Source: Flavobacterium sp. I3-2 (GTDB taxonomy: Bacteria; Bacteroidota; Bacteroidia; Flavobacteriales; Flavobacteriaceae). Taken from it: a DNA stretch of 64,000 bases. Below are positions 43,912 through 52,025 of this stretch, piece after piece. The translations under genes and the position numbers were made by a program. The stretch's first letter is position 1. Each line of letters starts with the position of its first letter. The notes under the pieces are model-generated. The model did not search any database and had not been told where the DNA came from. It was given only the letters and a program-made list of their open reading frames with translations. Location: contig NZ_CP058306.1 in the NCBI RefSeq assembly GCF_013389595.1, positions 682,001-746,000 on the forward strand, written 5' to 3'.

Positions 43912-46218
43912 ATGTCAAATAAAACTAAATTATTAGCATTATTCTTTTTATTTTTCTCAACAATAACAGTTTTTGCCCAAAGTAATCAATGGAAATCAAT
44001 TGATGAAAAAAAACTTTCTGAAAAAGAAAAGATGCCAAGAGGAAACCACCCTACTTCTTCTCAACTTTTTGAAGTTAACCTAATTAGCTTAACAAATCAA
44101 CTTTTAAGTGCGCCCGATGATGAAACAAATAATTCATCAACCACTTATGTTAATTTTCCTGATGGGAATGGTAACATTTCAAGTTTTGAAATTTTCAAAT
44201 CACAAATGTTAGAACCTGAGTTAGCAGCTCAATACCCAAACATTCACAACTTTACAGGAATTAATAAAAAAGACCCTTCAAATGTAATCAAAATCAGTAT
44301 TACTCCTGCCTTTGGTATGCATATTATGGGATATGATGGTCAAGGTACTACATATTACATAGATACTTATACAACTGATTTTAATTCATATATTTTTTAC
44401 AAAAGAAATGATATTCAAAATTCAAATTCAAACTTTAGATGTTTAGTTGAACCAAATAATGCAAACATAGAAGAAAATGAAATTACTTCTGAAAATCAAA
44501 TCTTAAGTACTGATAACAAATTCAGAAGATATCGTCTAGCTATGGCTTGTACTACAGAATATGCAGCCTTTCATGTAAACGCTGCACCTAATAACGTTCC
44601 TCAATCAACAGAAGCTCAAAAGAAAAGTATCGTATTATCTGCAATGAATGTTACAGTAAACAGATTAAATTCTATTTACGAAAGAGATTTAGCCATTCGT
44701 TTGGTTTTAGTAGCTAACAATAGTAATATTATTTTTATTACTAGTGATAATTTCAACAATTGGGAAGCATACGATTTAATTGACCAAAGTCAATCTGTTA
44801 TTACAAATACAATCGGAAGTGCAAATTTCGACATCGGGCACACAGTAAGTACTGGTGGCGGTGGTCTTGCATCTCCAGCCCCTTGTAATTCTAGTAGTAA
44901 AGCAAACGGTATTACAGGTTCATTTAATCCAGTTGGAGACCCATTTGATATTGATTATGTAGCACACGAAGTTGGTCATCAATTTGGAGCTAATCATACA
45001 TTTAATGGCACTACTGGATCATGTGGTGGCGGAAATAGAAATTTAGCAACTGCTGTGGAACCTGGAAGTGGAACTACAATTATGGCTTATGCTGGAATTT
45101 GTGGAGATAATATCAATGTACAACAAAACTCAGATGCTTATTTTCATCAAACTAGTATTCGCGAAATTGTAAGTTTTTTACAATCAAACTGGAACAACTG
45201 CGCAACATTAATCTCTTCAACAAATCCAACACCAGTTATCACATCAACTTCTGGTAACAGAACTATTCCACATTCAACACCATTTATACTAACTACAACT
45301 GCAACAGATACAAATAATCCAAACAGTTTAACTTATACTTGGGAACAAACCAACACGCAATCATCAACTCAACCTCCTGTTGCAACTTCAAGTACAGGTC
45401 CAAATTTTAGATCATTAAGTCCAACAACAAATTCTTCAAGATCATTTCCTTCTACAGCAACCGTTTTAGCAGGAACTACTAACTCGAACGGAGTTGTTCC
45501 AAGCACTTGGGAGAGATTGCCTTCTGTAGCTAGAACCATGTCTTTTGCTACAACGGTAAGAGATAATAACGCAACAAGTGGTGGACAAACAAAATCTGCT
45601 GATGTGACTATTACATTTGCAAACGCTGGCCCATTTGTTATAACATATCCTAACAATATTACAACGACTACAGAACCAAATTGGTCAGTTGGTCAGCAAA
45701 AAACAATTACTTGGAATGTTGCAGGAACAACAGCAAATGGAATTAACACATCAAATGTTAATATTCTTATGTCAGAAGATAATGGTCAAACTTATCCATT
45801 TGTTGTTGGATCAAACGTTCCTAACAATGGTAGTTACACGATAACCGTTCCTGCTTTGACAAACGGAAATAGTTTTGCTCGTATTAAAATTGAAGCCGTA
45901 GGAAACATTTTCTACACAGTATCAAAACCAATTGGAATTAACATTACAGCTGCAAATGAAAATTTTGATTTTGAAGATTTCTCATTATATCCAAACCCAA
46001 CAACTGATAAGGTTACCATTTCATTTAATTCAAATACTGGAAATGAAATAACGATGGAAGTTTTTGATATTAGAGGTCGTAAATTGAATTCTTATAATAT
46101 AGAAAACACAGGTTTTATATCTACTGAAGTCAACCTAGCCAACTATGAATCAGGAATTTATTTAATTTCAATAAAAGATGGTGTAAACCAAGCCACAAAA
46201 AAAGTTATTAAAAAATAA
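43912..46218 (+). CDS. Secreted reprolysin-like zinc metalloprotease with T9SS sorting domain (paralogue 1)
   Basis: 768 residues. Signal peptide ends at TVFAQ. A propeptide-like region (about 25-190) is followed by the catalytic domain (about 200-435) with the metzincin zinc site HEVGHQFGANH at 352-362 and the Met-turn IMAYAGICG around 390. Next are Ig/FN3-like modules (about 445-560 and 575-685, VGQQKTITWNVAGT), and a type A T9SS sorting domain (LYPNPTTDKVTISF to KKVIKK). It is an extracellular protease, probably for protein breakdown outside the cell; the substrate is unknown. It has its own terminator and is the first of two tandem paralogues. Confidence 0.92.
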   Translation: MSNKTKLLALFFLFFSTITVFAQSNQWKSIDEKKLSEKEKMPRGNHPTSSQLFEVNLISLTNQLLSAPDDETNNSSTTYVNFPDGNGNISSFEIFKSQMLEPELAAQYPNIHNFTGINKKDPSNVIKISITPAFGMHIMGYDGQGTTYYIDTYTTDFNSYIFYKRNDIQNSNSNFRCLVEPNNANIEENEITSENQILSTDNKFRRYRLAMACTTEYAAFHVNAAPNNVPQSTEAQKKSIVLSAMNVTVNRLNSIYERDLAIRLVLVANNSNIIFITSDNFNNWEAYDLIDQSQSVITNTIGSANFDIGHTVSTGGGGLASPAPCNSSSKANGITGSFNPVGDPFDIDYVAHEVGHQFGANHTFNGTTGSCGGGNRNLATAVEPGSGTTIMAYAGICGDNINVQQNSDAYFHQTSIREIVSFLQSNWNNCATLISSTNPTPVITSTSGNRTIPHSTPFILTTTATDTNNPNSLTYTWEQTNTQSSTQPPVATSSTGPNFRSLSPTTNSSRSFPSTATVLAGTTNSNGVVPSTWERLPSVARTMSFATTVRDNNATSGGQTKSADVTITFANAGPFVITYPNNITTTTEPNWSVGQQKTITWNVAGTTANGINTSNVNILMSEDNGQTYPFVVGSNVPNNGSYTITVPALTNGNSFARIKIEAVGNIFYTVSKPIGINITAANENFDFEDFSLYPNPTTDKVTISFNSNTGNEITMEVFDIRGRKLNSYNIENTGFISTEVNLANYESGIYLISIKDGVNQATKKVIKK

Positions 46219-46264
46219 TCCCTTAGATTAATTTATTTACTGAAAATAGCTTTTCAAAATAAAA

Positions 46265-46300
46265 AAACAGCGAAACTAATTAAAATTAGTTTCGCTGTTT
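46265..46300 (+). terminator. Rho-independent terminator between the two metalloproteases
   Basis: AAACAGCGAAACTAAT and ATTAGTTTCGCTGTTT form a perfect 16-bp stem with a TAAA loop, followed by a T run. The paralogues are therefore separate transcription units. Confidence 0.93.
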
Positions 46301-46445
46301 TTTTATTAAAACTTAAGTTTCTAAATAGTAATTGTTGTTCAGACAAAAAACATAAATTCATTTTTTTGTGTTTTTTTTAATAAAATTAATTTTTTATTAA
46401 AAAAATATTAAATTTACATCAATCAACTAACTTAAAACTTAAAAA

Positions 46446-48755
46446 ATGAAAAAAAAATCTCATTATCTTTACCTAGTATTTGTAATATTTTCAATTTTTA
46501 CAAGTTCTGCTCAAAATGTTCAATGGATAAAAACAAATGAAAAAGAACTTAGAGATATTGAAAAATTACCACGAAAAAATTCTCCAAATGAATTCACTTT
46601 ATTTAAAGTAAATTTAAACTCTTTAATTGATCAATTAATCTTAGCACCTGTAGACTATAGCAGTTCAGTTTCAAATGTATTCATCAATTTTCCAGATGCC
46701 AATGGAAATATTTCTGCTTTCGAAATTTACAATTCACCAATGCTTGAACCCGAACTAGCAAATAAATATCCAAATATTCAAAATTTTACTGGCATCAATA
46801 AAAAAGACCCAACTAATATCATAAAAATCAGCATTACTCCAGCTTTTGGAATGCACATAATGGGCTATGACGGCGAAGGAACAACTTACTATGTAGACAC
46901 TTTTACAACAGATTTCAATTCATTTATTTATTACAAAAAAAAGAATATCGTCAACAAAAACACAAACTTTACTTGCAACATTAAAGCTAACGACTCAAAT
47001 CATTCATTTGAAAACGAAAATTTTGAAAATCAAATCTTAAGTGTTGATAATAAATTCAGAACTTTCAGATTAGCATTAGCTTGTACAACTCAATACGCAG
47101 CGTATCATGTAAATAACGCCCCAAGCAACATTCCGCAAACTACAGAAGCTGAAAAAAAAGCAATTGTTTTATCCGCTATGAATGTAACCGTTAACAGAAT
47201 CAATGCTATTTACGAAAGAGATTTATCAACTCGTTTAATTCTAGTTAGTAACAACGATACAATAATATTTATAAATTCTGACGATTTTACAGATAGTGAG
47301 AATGCCGATTTAGCAGGAGAAAATCAAGTAATTATAACAAATGTAATTGGTAGCTCAAATTTTGATTTAGGTCACGTTGTAAGTATTGGAGATGGCGGAG
47401 AAGCTGCATTAGGTTCAGTGTGTAATAATTCTTTTAAAGCCACTGCAATGACGGGTTCTTCGAATCCTATAGGCGATCCTTTTGACATTGATTATGTTGC
47501 TCATGAAATTGGGCATCAATTTGGAGCAAATCATACTTTCAATGGAACTACTGGATCTTGCGGTGGCGGAAACAGAAATTTACCAACTGCTGTTGAACCT
47601 GGAAGTGGCACAACAATAATGTCTTACGCTGGAATTTGTGGAGATGAAATTAATGTACAACAAAACTCAGACGCCTATTTTAATCAAATAAGCATTAGAG
47701 AAATTGTCGATTTCTTACAATCAAGTCAAAATAACTGTGCAACAATAATCTCTTCATCAAACCCGACACCAGTAATCACATCAACTTCTGGAAACAGAAC
47801 CATTCCACATTCAACACCTTTCATATTAACAACAACAGCTACGGACTCCAATAATCCAAATAGCTTAACTTACACTTGGGAACAAACTAATAACCAATCA
47901 TCAACACAACCACCTGTGGCAACTTCAAGTACAGGTCCAAATTTTAGATCAATTGCACCAACTAGTAATTCATCAAGATCTTTTCCTTCTACAGCAACCG
48001 TTTTAGCAGGAACATCAAACAGTGATGGTGTAGTTTCAACTACATGGGAAAAATTACCTTCAGTAGCTAGAAACATGTCATTTGCAACTACAGTTCGAGA
48101 TAATAACGCAACTAATGGTGGACAAACCACTTCTGCTGATATACAAATTACTTTTGCTAATGTTGGTCCATTTGTTATAACATATCCTAATAATATTACA
48201 ACAACTACAGAACCAAACTGGTCAGTTGGAGAACAAAAAACAATTACTTGGAATGTTGCAGGAACAACAGCAAATGGAATAAACACATCAAATGTTAACA
48301 TTCTAATGTCTGAAGATAATGGTCAAACATATCCATTTGTTGTTGGATCAAATGTACCTAACAACGGTAGCTACACCATAACCGTTCCAGCGTTAACAGA
48401 CGCAAGCAGTTTTGCTCATGTTAAAATCGAAGCTGTAGGAAACATCTTCTACACGGTATCTAAACCTATTGAAATAAATATTACGGCTGGAAAAAAAGAT
48501 TTTGAGTTTGAAAACCTAAAAATTTATCCAAACCCAACTACTGATAATGTTTCCATTTCATTTAATTCAAATACTGGAAATGAAATAACAATTGAAGTTT
48601 ATGATATTAGAGGTCGTAAATTAAATATTTATAACATTGAAAACTCAGGTTTAATTTCGACTGAAGTTAATCTAGATCAATATGAATCAGGTATTTATCT
48701 ATTTACAATTAAAGATGGTGCAAACCAAGCTACCAAAAAAGTAATCAAAAAATAA
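46446..48755 (+). CDS. Secreted reprolysin-like zinc metalloprotease with T9SS sorting domain (paralogue 2)
   Basis: 769 residues with the same plan as its upstream paralogue: signal peptide ending SSAQ, propeptide, zinc site HEIGHQFGANH (353-363), Met-turn IMSYAGICG, two Ig/FN3-like modules, and a type A sorting domain (IYPNPTTDNVSISF to KKVIKK). From the zinc site to the end the two proteins agree at most positions, while the N-terminal third is clearly more diverged (for example the linker around residues 175-200). Differences in the propeptide could change activation; those in the catalytic domain are mostly near NDTIIFINSDDFTDSEN. Extracellular protease; substrate unknown. Confidence 0.92.
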   Translation: MKKKSHYLYLVFVIFSIFTSSAQNVQWIKTNEKELRDIEKLPRKNSPNEFTLFKVNLNSLIDQLILAPVDYSSSVSNVFINFPDANGNISAFEIYNSPMLEPELANKYPNIQNFTGINKKDPTNIIKISITPAFGMHIMGYDGEGTTYYVDTFTTDFNSFIYYKKKNIVNKNTNFTCNIKANDSNHSFENENFENQILSVDNKFRTFRLALACTTQYAAYHVNNAPSNIPQTTEAEKKAIVLSAMNVTVNRINAIYERDLSTRLILVSNNDTIIFINSDDFTDSENADLAGENQVIITNVIGSSNFDLGHVVSIGDGGEAALGSVCNNSFKATAMTGSSNPIGDPFDIDYVAHEIGHQFGANHTFNGTTGSCGGGNRNLPTAVEPGSGTTIMSYAGICGDEINVQQNSDAYFNQISIREIVDFLQSSQNNCATIISSSNPTPVITSTSGNRTIPHSTPFILTTTATDSNNPNSLTYTWEQTNNQSSTQPPVATSSTGPNFRSIAPTSNSSRSFPSTATVLAGTSNSDGVVSTTWEKLPSVARNMSFATTVRDNNATNGGQTTSADIQITFANVGPFVITYPNNITTTTEPNWSVGEQKTITWNVAGTTANGINTSNVNILMSEDNGQTYPFVVGSNVPNNGSYTITVPALTDASSFAHVKIEAVGNIFYTVSKPIEINITAGKKDFEFENLKIYPNPTTDNVSISFNSNTGNEITIEVYDIRGRKLNIYNIENSGLISTEVNLDQYESGIYLFTIKDGANQATKKVIKK

Positions 48756-48771
48756 TTTTAATACATCTAAC

Positions 48772-48805
48772 AAAAAAGGCTCTTTTAAATAAAAGTGCCT
48801 TTTTT
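48772..48805. terminator. Bidirectional terminator between metalloprotease 2 and the HD-domain gene
   Basis: AAAAAAGGC-t-CTTTT pairs with AAAAG-t-GCCTTTTTT around AAAT. A and T runs on both sides serve the two convergent genes. Confidence 0.85.
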
Positions 48806-48809
48806 ATTA

Positions 48810-49454
48810 TTATAATTCTCCATCCCATTCTGAATAAAACTGTGACAAAAACAACAACATAAAATCATGTCTTTGTTTTGCAATTTCTTTACCTGTTTCG
48901 GTATTCATTAAATCTTTAAGAAGTAATAATTTTTCATAAAAATGATTTATCGTAGTTCCCTTATGATTTTTATATTCTTCTTTCGCCATATTCATTTTAG
49001 GAGCCATTTCAGGATCGTGGATTGAATTATTTTTAAACCCTCCATAATTAAATGTTCTAGCAATTCCGATCGCACCGATAGCATCAAGTCGATCTGCATC
49101 TTGAACAATATTTAATTCGATTGAGTTAAAATTACGTTGAAAATTTCCACCTTTAAAAGAAATATTTTCGATGATTTTTACTACATGATCTATTATTTCG
49201 GGATTGACAGAAATTGACTCTAAAAACGAAGCCGCTTTTTTAGGACCGACAGTTTCATCACCTTGATGAAATTTACTATCGGCAATATCATGAAGCAAAG
49301 CTGCATATAATACAACTTCCTTATTAGCATCTTCTTTTTCAATTATATTTAATGCATTTTTATAAACACGCTCAATATGAAACCAATCGTGTCCAGATTC
49401 TGCATTTTGCAATTCCTGTTTTACAAAACTAATCGTTTGTTCTATCTTATTCAT
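48810..49454 (-). CDS. HD-domain phosphohydrolase
   Basis: 214 residues. The HD-superfamily metal site is visible as H26 (HDWFHIERV), H55-D56 (LLHDIADSKF) and the downstream Asp in VQDADRLDAIGAIG. AFGG-type signature RTFNYGGFKNNSIHDP and the overall length fit the YedJ-like uncharacterised group of HD hydrolases. It probably cleaves a phosphate ester or nucleotide in the cytoplasm; the substrate is unknown. Gene end meets the convergent metalloprotease at a shared terminator, and it lies downstream of the desaturase gene but is separated from it by a terminator. Confidence 0.85.
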   Translation of the reverse strand: MNKIEQTISFVKQELQNAESGHDWFHIERVYKNALNIIEKEDANKEVVLYAALLHDIADSKFHQGDETVGPKKAASFLESISVNPEIIDHVVKIIENISFKGGNFQRNFNSIELNIVQDADRLDAIGAIGIARTFNYGGFKNNSIHDPEMAPKMNMAKEEYKNHKGTTINHFYEKLLLLKDLMNTETGKEIAKQRHDFMLLFLSQFYSEWDGEL

Positions 49455-49471
49455 TTTTAATAGAATTAAAA

Positions 49472-49495
49472 AAAGCCGATGTTATCATCAGCTTT
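49472..49495 (-). terminator. Terminator of the plsC-desaturase operon
   Basis: AAAGC-c-GATG pairs with CATC-a-GCTTT around TTAT; a T run follows on the minus strand. Located directly after the desaturase stop codon. Confidence 0.75.
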
Positions 49496-49501
49496 CTTTC
49501 G

Positions 49502-50506
49502 TTACTTTATTATAGCCGGAGTTACCCATTTAAACACATGAGATTCTTCTGCAACCTTCATTCTGTCAGCTAATTTAGCCATACGTGCTGGTAATTTCAT
49601 TAAATAATCACGAGCTTTTTCTGCATCATCGGTAAGATTATTGATTTTATCAATTTCCCATCGGTTGATTAATTTTTCTAAAATATCTACATAATCCATT
49701 GACGTATAAACACCTATTCTTTGAGCAGAATCAGAAAAATTATGAAAAGCATCCCCAATTTTTCCGCCAGATTCACGAATTAAGTTTGCTGGCATCGTGA
49801 TTTTCTTTTTCATCATATAATGGAAAGCCAACATCATTTCAGATGGATCTACTTTAAAAATTCGATCAACAAATTCTGAATAAGCATGATGATGACGCAT
49901 TTCATCCCCTGCAATTAATCTACAGATTTTTGATAACTTATGATCACCATGTTTTTTAGCCATTTGTGCAACACGATTATGTGAGACATAAGTAGCTAAT
50001 TCTTGAAAACTTGTAAATACAAAATTCTTATATGGATCACTATCTGTTCCTGGATCAAACCCATCGTTTATCAAATGATGCGTAGTAATTTCAACCTCTT
50101 TCATATTCACACGACCTGATAAATATAAATATTTATTTAACAAATCTCCATGACGATTTTCTTCTCCGGTCCAATGACGAATCCATTTTGCCCAACCGTT
50201 ACCACTTCCGTCTTCACCACCTCTTTGATCTACACCTTCAACATCTAACAACCACGATTCATAAGTTGGTAATGCTTCTTCTGTAATTGTGTCGCCTACC
50301 ATCACAACCCAGAAGTCGTAAGGCAATTCTTTAGCATACTCACGTAATTCTTTTACTTCTTCTAAAAAATTTTCACTTTCTGAATCAGGTAATAAATCCG
50401 ATGGTTGCCAAATTTTTTCAACTGGAATTAAATAATTTTCTACAAAACTATCTATATTTTTTTCCAGAAATTGCATTACTTCTAAACGCACATTTTTTAT
50501 TGACAT
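49502..50506 (-). CDS. Acyl-ACP desaturase (ferritin-like di-iron)
   Basis: 334 residues of the plant-type soluble stearoyl-ACP desaturase family. The di-iron ligands can be traced: a Glu around 76-77 (TITEEALPTYE), E116 and H119 (GEENRHGD), E169 (SFQELATYVSHNR) and E202 and H205 (GDEMRHHHAY). It introduces a double bond into an ACP-bound acyl chain using ferredoxin and oxygen, in the cytoplasm, and so adjusts membrane fluidity. It lies 33 bp after plsC in the same orientation with a terminator behind it, making a two-gene phospholipid operon. Confidence 0.92.
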   Translation of the reverse strand: MSIKNVRLEVMQFLEKNIDSFVENYLIPVEKIWQPSDLLPDSESENFLEEVKELREYAKELPYDFWVVMVGDTITEEALPTYESWLLDVEGVDQRGGEDGSGNGWAKWIRHWTGEENRHGDLLNKYLYLSGRVNMKEVEITTHHLINDGFDPGTDSDPYKNFVFTSFQELATYVSHNRVAQMAKKHGDHKLSKICRLIAGDEMRHHHAYSEFVDRIFKVDPSEMMLAFHYMMKKKITMPANLIRESGGKIGDAFHNFSDSAQRIGVYTSMDYVDILEKLINRWEIDKINNLTDDAEKARDYLMKLPARMAKLADRMKVAEESHVFKWVTPAIIK

Positions 50507-50539
50507 ATTATCATTTTATTCGTTGTTTAATAACAACAA

Positions 50540-51274
50540 TTAGTATTCAATTTTAGAGATTACTGCTTCATGAGTCTTTTCAAAAAGAGTTTTAAAGTCG
50601 TAATCTGAAACTTTTAAAGGTTCATGCACAAATAACGAAACCTTTGCACCTAAACCATTCGGAAACATTCCGTATTTAAACAATTTCCAAGAATTATTAA
50701 TTGTTAGCGGCACAACATAAGCATCTGGCGCATATTTCACTAACATTTTCAAGCCATTTTCAGAAAAAGATTTCGGAACTCCCGTTCGTGATCTAGTTCC
50801 TTCTGGAAAAATTACTGCCGAACGATTATATTTCTGAATATACTCACCCAATCCCTTAATTGCAGGTAAAGCTTGTTTTGGATCTTTACGATCGATAAGA
50901 ACAGAACCACCATATTTTAAATTAAAAGAAACACTTGGAATTCCTTTTCCTAATTCTTTTTTACTTACAAACTTAGGATGTGCTTTTCGTAAAAACCAAA
51001 TAATTGCACTAATATCAAACATCGACTGATGATTAGAAACAAAAATTATAGGTTTATCGTTTGGAATAAGATCTACATTTTTTGCAGAAACAGTAGTTCC
51101 AAGCACATTAACACATCTTAATAAAAACCAATTTAAAACAACCACACTTTGATTATGTACCTGATAACCAAAGAACTTATAGCATACCCATTGAATTGGT
51201 TGAAAAATTACCAAACAAAGACCTAGTAAAAGATAAAAAATTGCACTTATAGGATATGATATAATTTTTTCCAC
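50540..51274 (-). CDS. plsC: 1-acyl-sn-glycerol-3-phosphate acyltransferase
   Basis: 244 residues. An N-terminal membrane segment (ISAIFYLLLGLCLVIFQPIQW) precedes the catalytic NHQSMFD motif (81-87, the HxxxxD pair), the substrate-binding FPEGTRSRTG (156-165) and the conserved VPLTINNSWKLF. It acylates lysophosphatidic acid to phosphatidic acid at the inner membrane. The start codon is GTG (51272-51274). It is the first gene of an operon with the acyl-ACP desaturase, coupling chain transfer and chain unsaturation. It follows the bacilliredoxin terminator, so its promoter should lie within about 60 bp upstream. Confidence 0.92.
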   Translation of the reverse strand: MEKIISYPISAIFYLLLGLCLVIFQPIQWVCYKFFGYQVHNQSVVVLNWFLLRCVNVLGTTVSAKNVDLIPNDKPIIFVSNHQSMFDISAIIWFLRKAHPKFVSKKELGKGIPSVSFNLKYGGSVLIDRKDPKQALPAIKGLGEYIQKYNRSAVIFPEGTRSRTGVPKSFSENGLKMLVKYAPDAYVVPLTINNSWKLFKYGMFPNGLGAKVSLFVHEPLKVSDYDFKTLFEKTHEAVISKIEY

Positions 51275-51315
51275 TATAACAAATATTTTGGTTCAAATAT
51301 ACGATTTTATAAAAA

Positions 51316-51339
51316 AAACCACCTCAAAAAAGGTGGTTT
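51316..51339 (-). terminator. Rho-independent terminator of the bacilliredoxin gene
   Basis: AAACCACCT/AGGTGGTTT stem with a short A-rich loop; eight T follow on the minus strand. Lies between the bacilliredoxin stop and the plsC start. Confidence 0.9.
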
Positions 51340-51361
51340 GTTTTATCTCAAAGCAAAAAGA

Positions 51362-51772
51362 TTAACAATTTTGATTGTAAGCTTCTTTTAAATTTTCAGC
51401 GATTACTTCCGCAGGATGTCCTTCGATATGATGACGCTCTAACATATGAACTAATTCACCGTCTTTAAACAATGCCATACACGGAGATGATGGAGGGAAA
51501 GGAAACATTTTTTCACGAGCGGCATTTACAGCTTCTTTATCAACTCCTGCAAAAACAGTTACAATATGATCTGGTTTTTTTTCGTTATCTAAACTAAAAC
51601 GAGCTCCTGGACGTGCATTACGAGCCGCACAACCACAAACAGAATTTACAACAACTAAGGTTGTTCCTGGTTTAGACAAAGCCTGTTCAACATCTGAAGC
51701 TGTATATAATTCTTGAAAACCTGCTAAAGTTAATTCTTCGCGCATTGGTTTTACTATTTCTTCTGGATACAT
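51362..51772 (-). CDS. BrxA/BrxB-type bacilliredoxin (YphP/YqiW family)
   Basis: 136 residues with the thioredoxin-like CGC active site (C46-G47-C48 in VVNSVCGCAARNARPGA), the FPPSSPCMALFKDGELVHMLERHHIEGH segment and a C-terminal Cys (NQNC). In Bacillus these proteins remove bacillithiol from mixed disulfides; Bacteroidota members have the same fold, and whether this organism makes bacillithiol cannot be seen here. Cytoplasmic. It has its own promoter box (TAACTTTG, 51797-51804) and its own terminator, so it is monocistronic. Confidence 0.9.
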   Translation of the reverse strand: MYPEEIVKPMREELTLAGFQELYTASDVEQALSKPGTTLVVVNSVCGCAARNARPGARFSLDNEKKPDHIVTVFAGVDKEAVNAAREKMFPFPPSSPCMALFKDGELVHMLERHHIEGHPAEVIAENLKEAYNQNC

Positions 51773-51796
51773 AATAAATACAATTAAGTTAGTTTA

Positions 51797-51804
51797 CAAA
51801 GTTA
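51797..51804 (-). promoter_or_regulatory. -7 box of the bacilliredoxin promoter
   Basis: TAACTTTG on the minus strand, 24 bp upstream of the ATG at 51772 and downstream of the candidate small RNA terminator, so the gene need not depend on read-through from upstream. Confidence 0.55.
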
Positions 51805-51858
51805 AAAAACTAAATGATAAATAACTACATCATTTTTTCTTAAAGAATTGTTATTTAT

Positions 51859-51956
51859 AAAAAAAAGGTTGCTCATTTCTGAGCAACCTAACCAACCACT
51901 TATAAAATGAATCAAATATTCATTTTTGTTTCAGAAATAGTTTATATTTCAGAAAC
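51859..51956 (-). ncRNA. Candidate small RNA between glyS and the bacilliredoxin gene
   Basis: On the minus strand a TATATTTG -7 box (51961-51968) is followed by about 95 nt and a very strong terminator (51866-51889 with eight T). The predicted RNA carries a doubled TTTCTGAAA element (two near-identical 14-base units), an internal hairpin AATGAA/TTCATT (51906-51924), a GGTTGGTTAGG stretch, and the terminator hairpin. There is no plausible reading frame. glyS has its own terminator just before it and the bacilliredoxin gene its own promoter just after it. The -33 element is missing, so it may instead be a second glyS terminator. Confidence 0.4.
51866..51889 (-). terminator. Strong terminator of the candidate small RNA
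   Basis: AGGTTGCTCA and TGAGCAACCT are perfect 10-bp arms around a 4-base loop, followed by eight T on the minus strand. Confidence 0.88.
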
Positions 51957-51991
51957 AGTTCAAATATAATATAATTTTTTAATTAAAAAAG

Positions 51992-52019
51992 AAAAAGTTA
52001 CTTAAAAAAGCAACTTTTT
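51992..52019 (-). terminator. Probable glyS terminator
   Basis: AAAAAGTT-a-CTT pairs with AAG-c-AACTTTTT with one mismatch; T-rich sequence follows on the minus strand. About 10 bp beyond the glyS stop codon. Confidence 0.65.
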
Positions 52020-52025
52020 TTATTT

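Noticed and set aside
45369..45656. Minus-strand frames of 95 and 143 codons inside the metalloproteases (45369-45656, 47870-48301)
   Set aside because: Antisense shadows of the conserved Ig region; no start signals, and they occur in both paralogues because the sense sequence is conserved.
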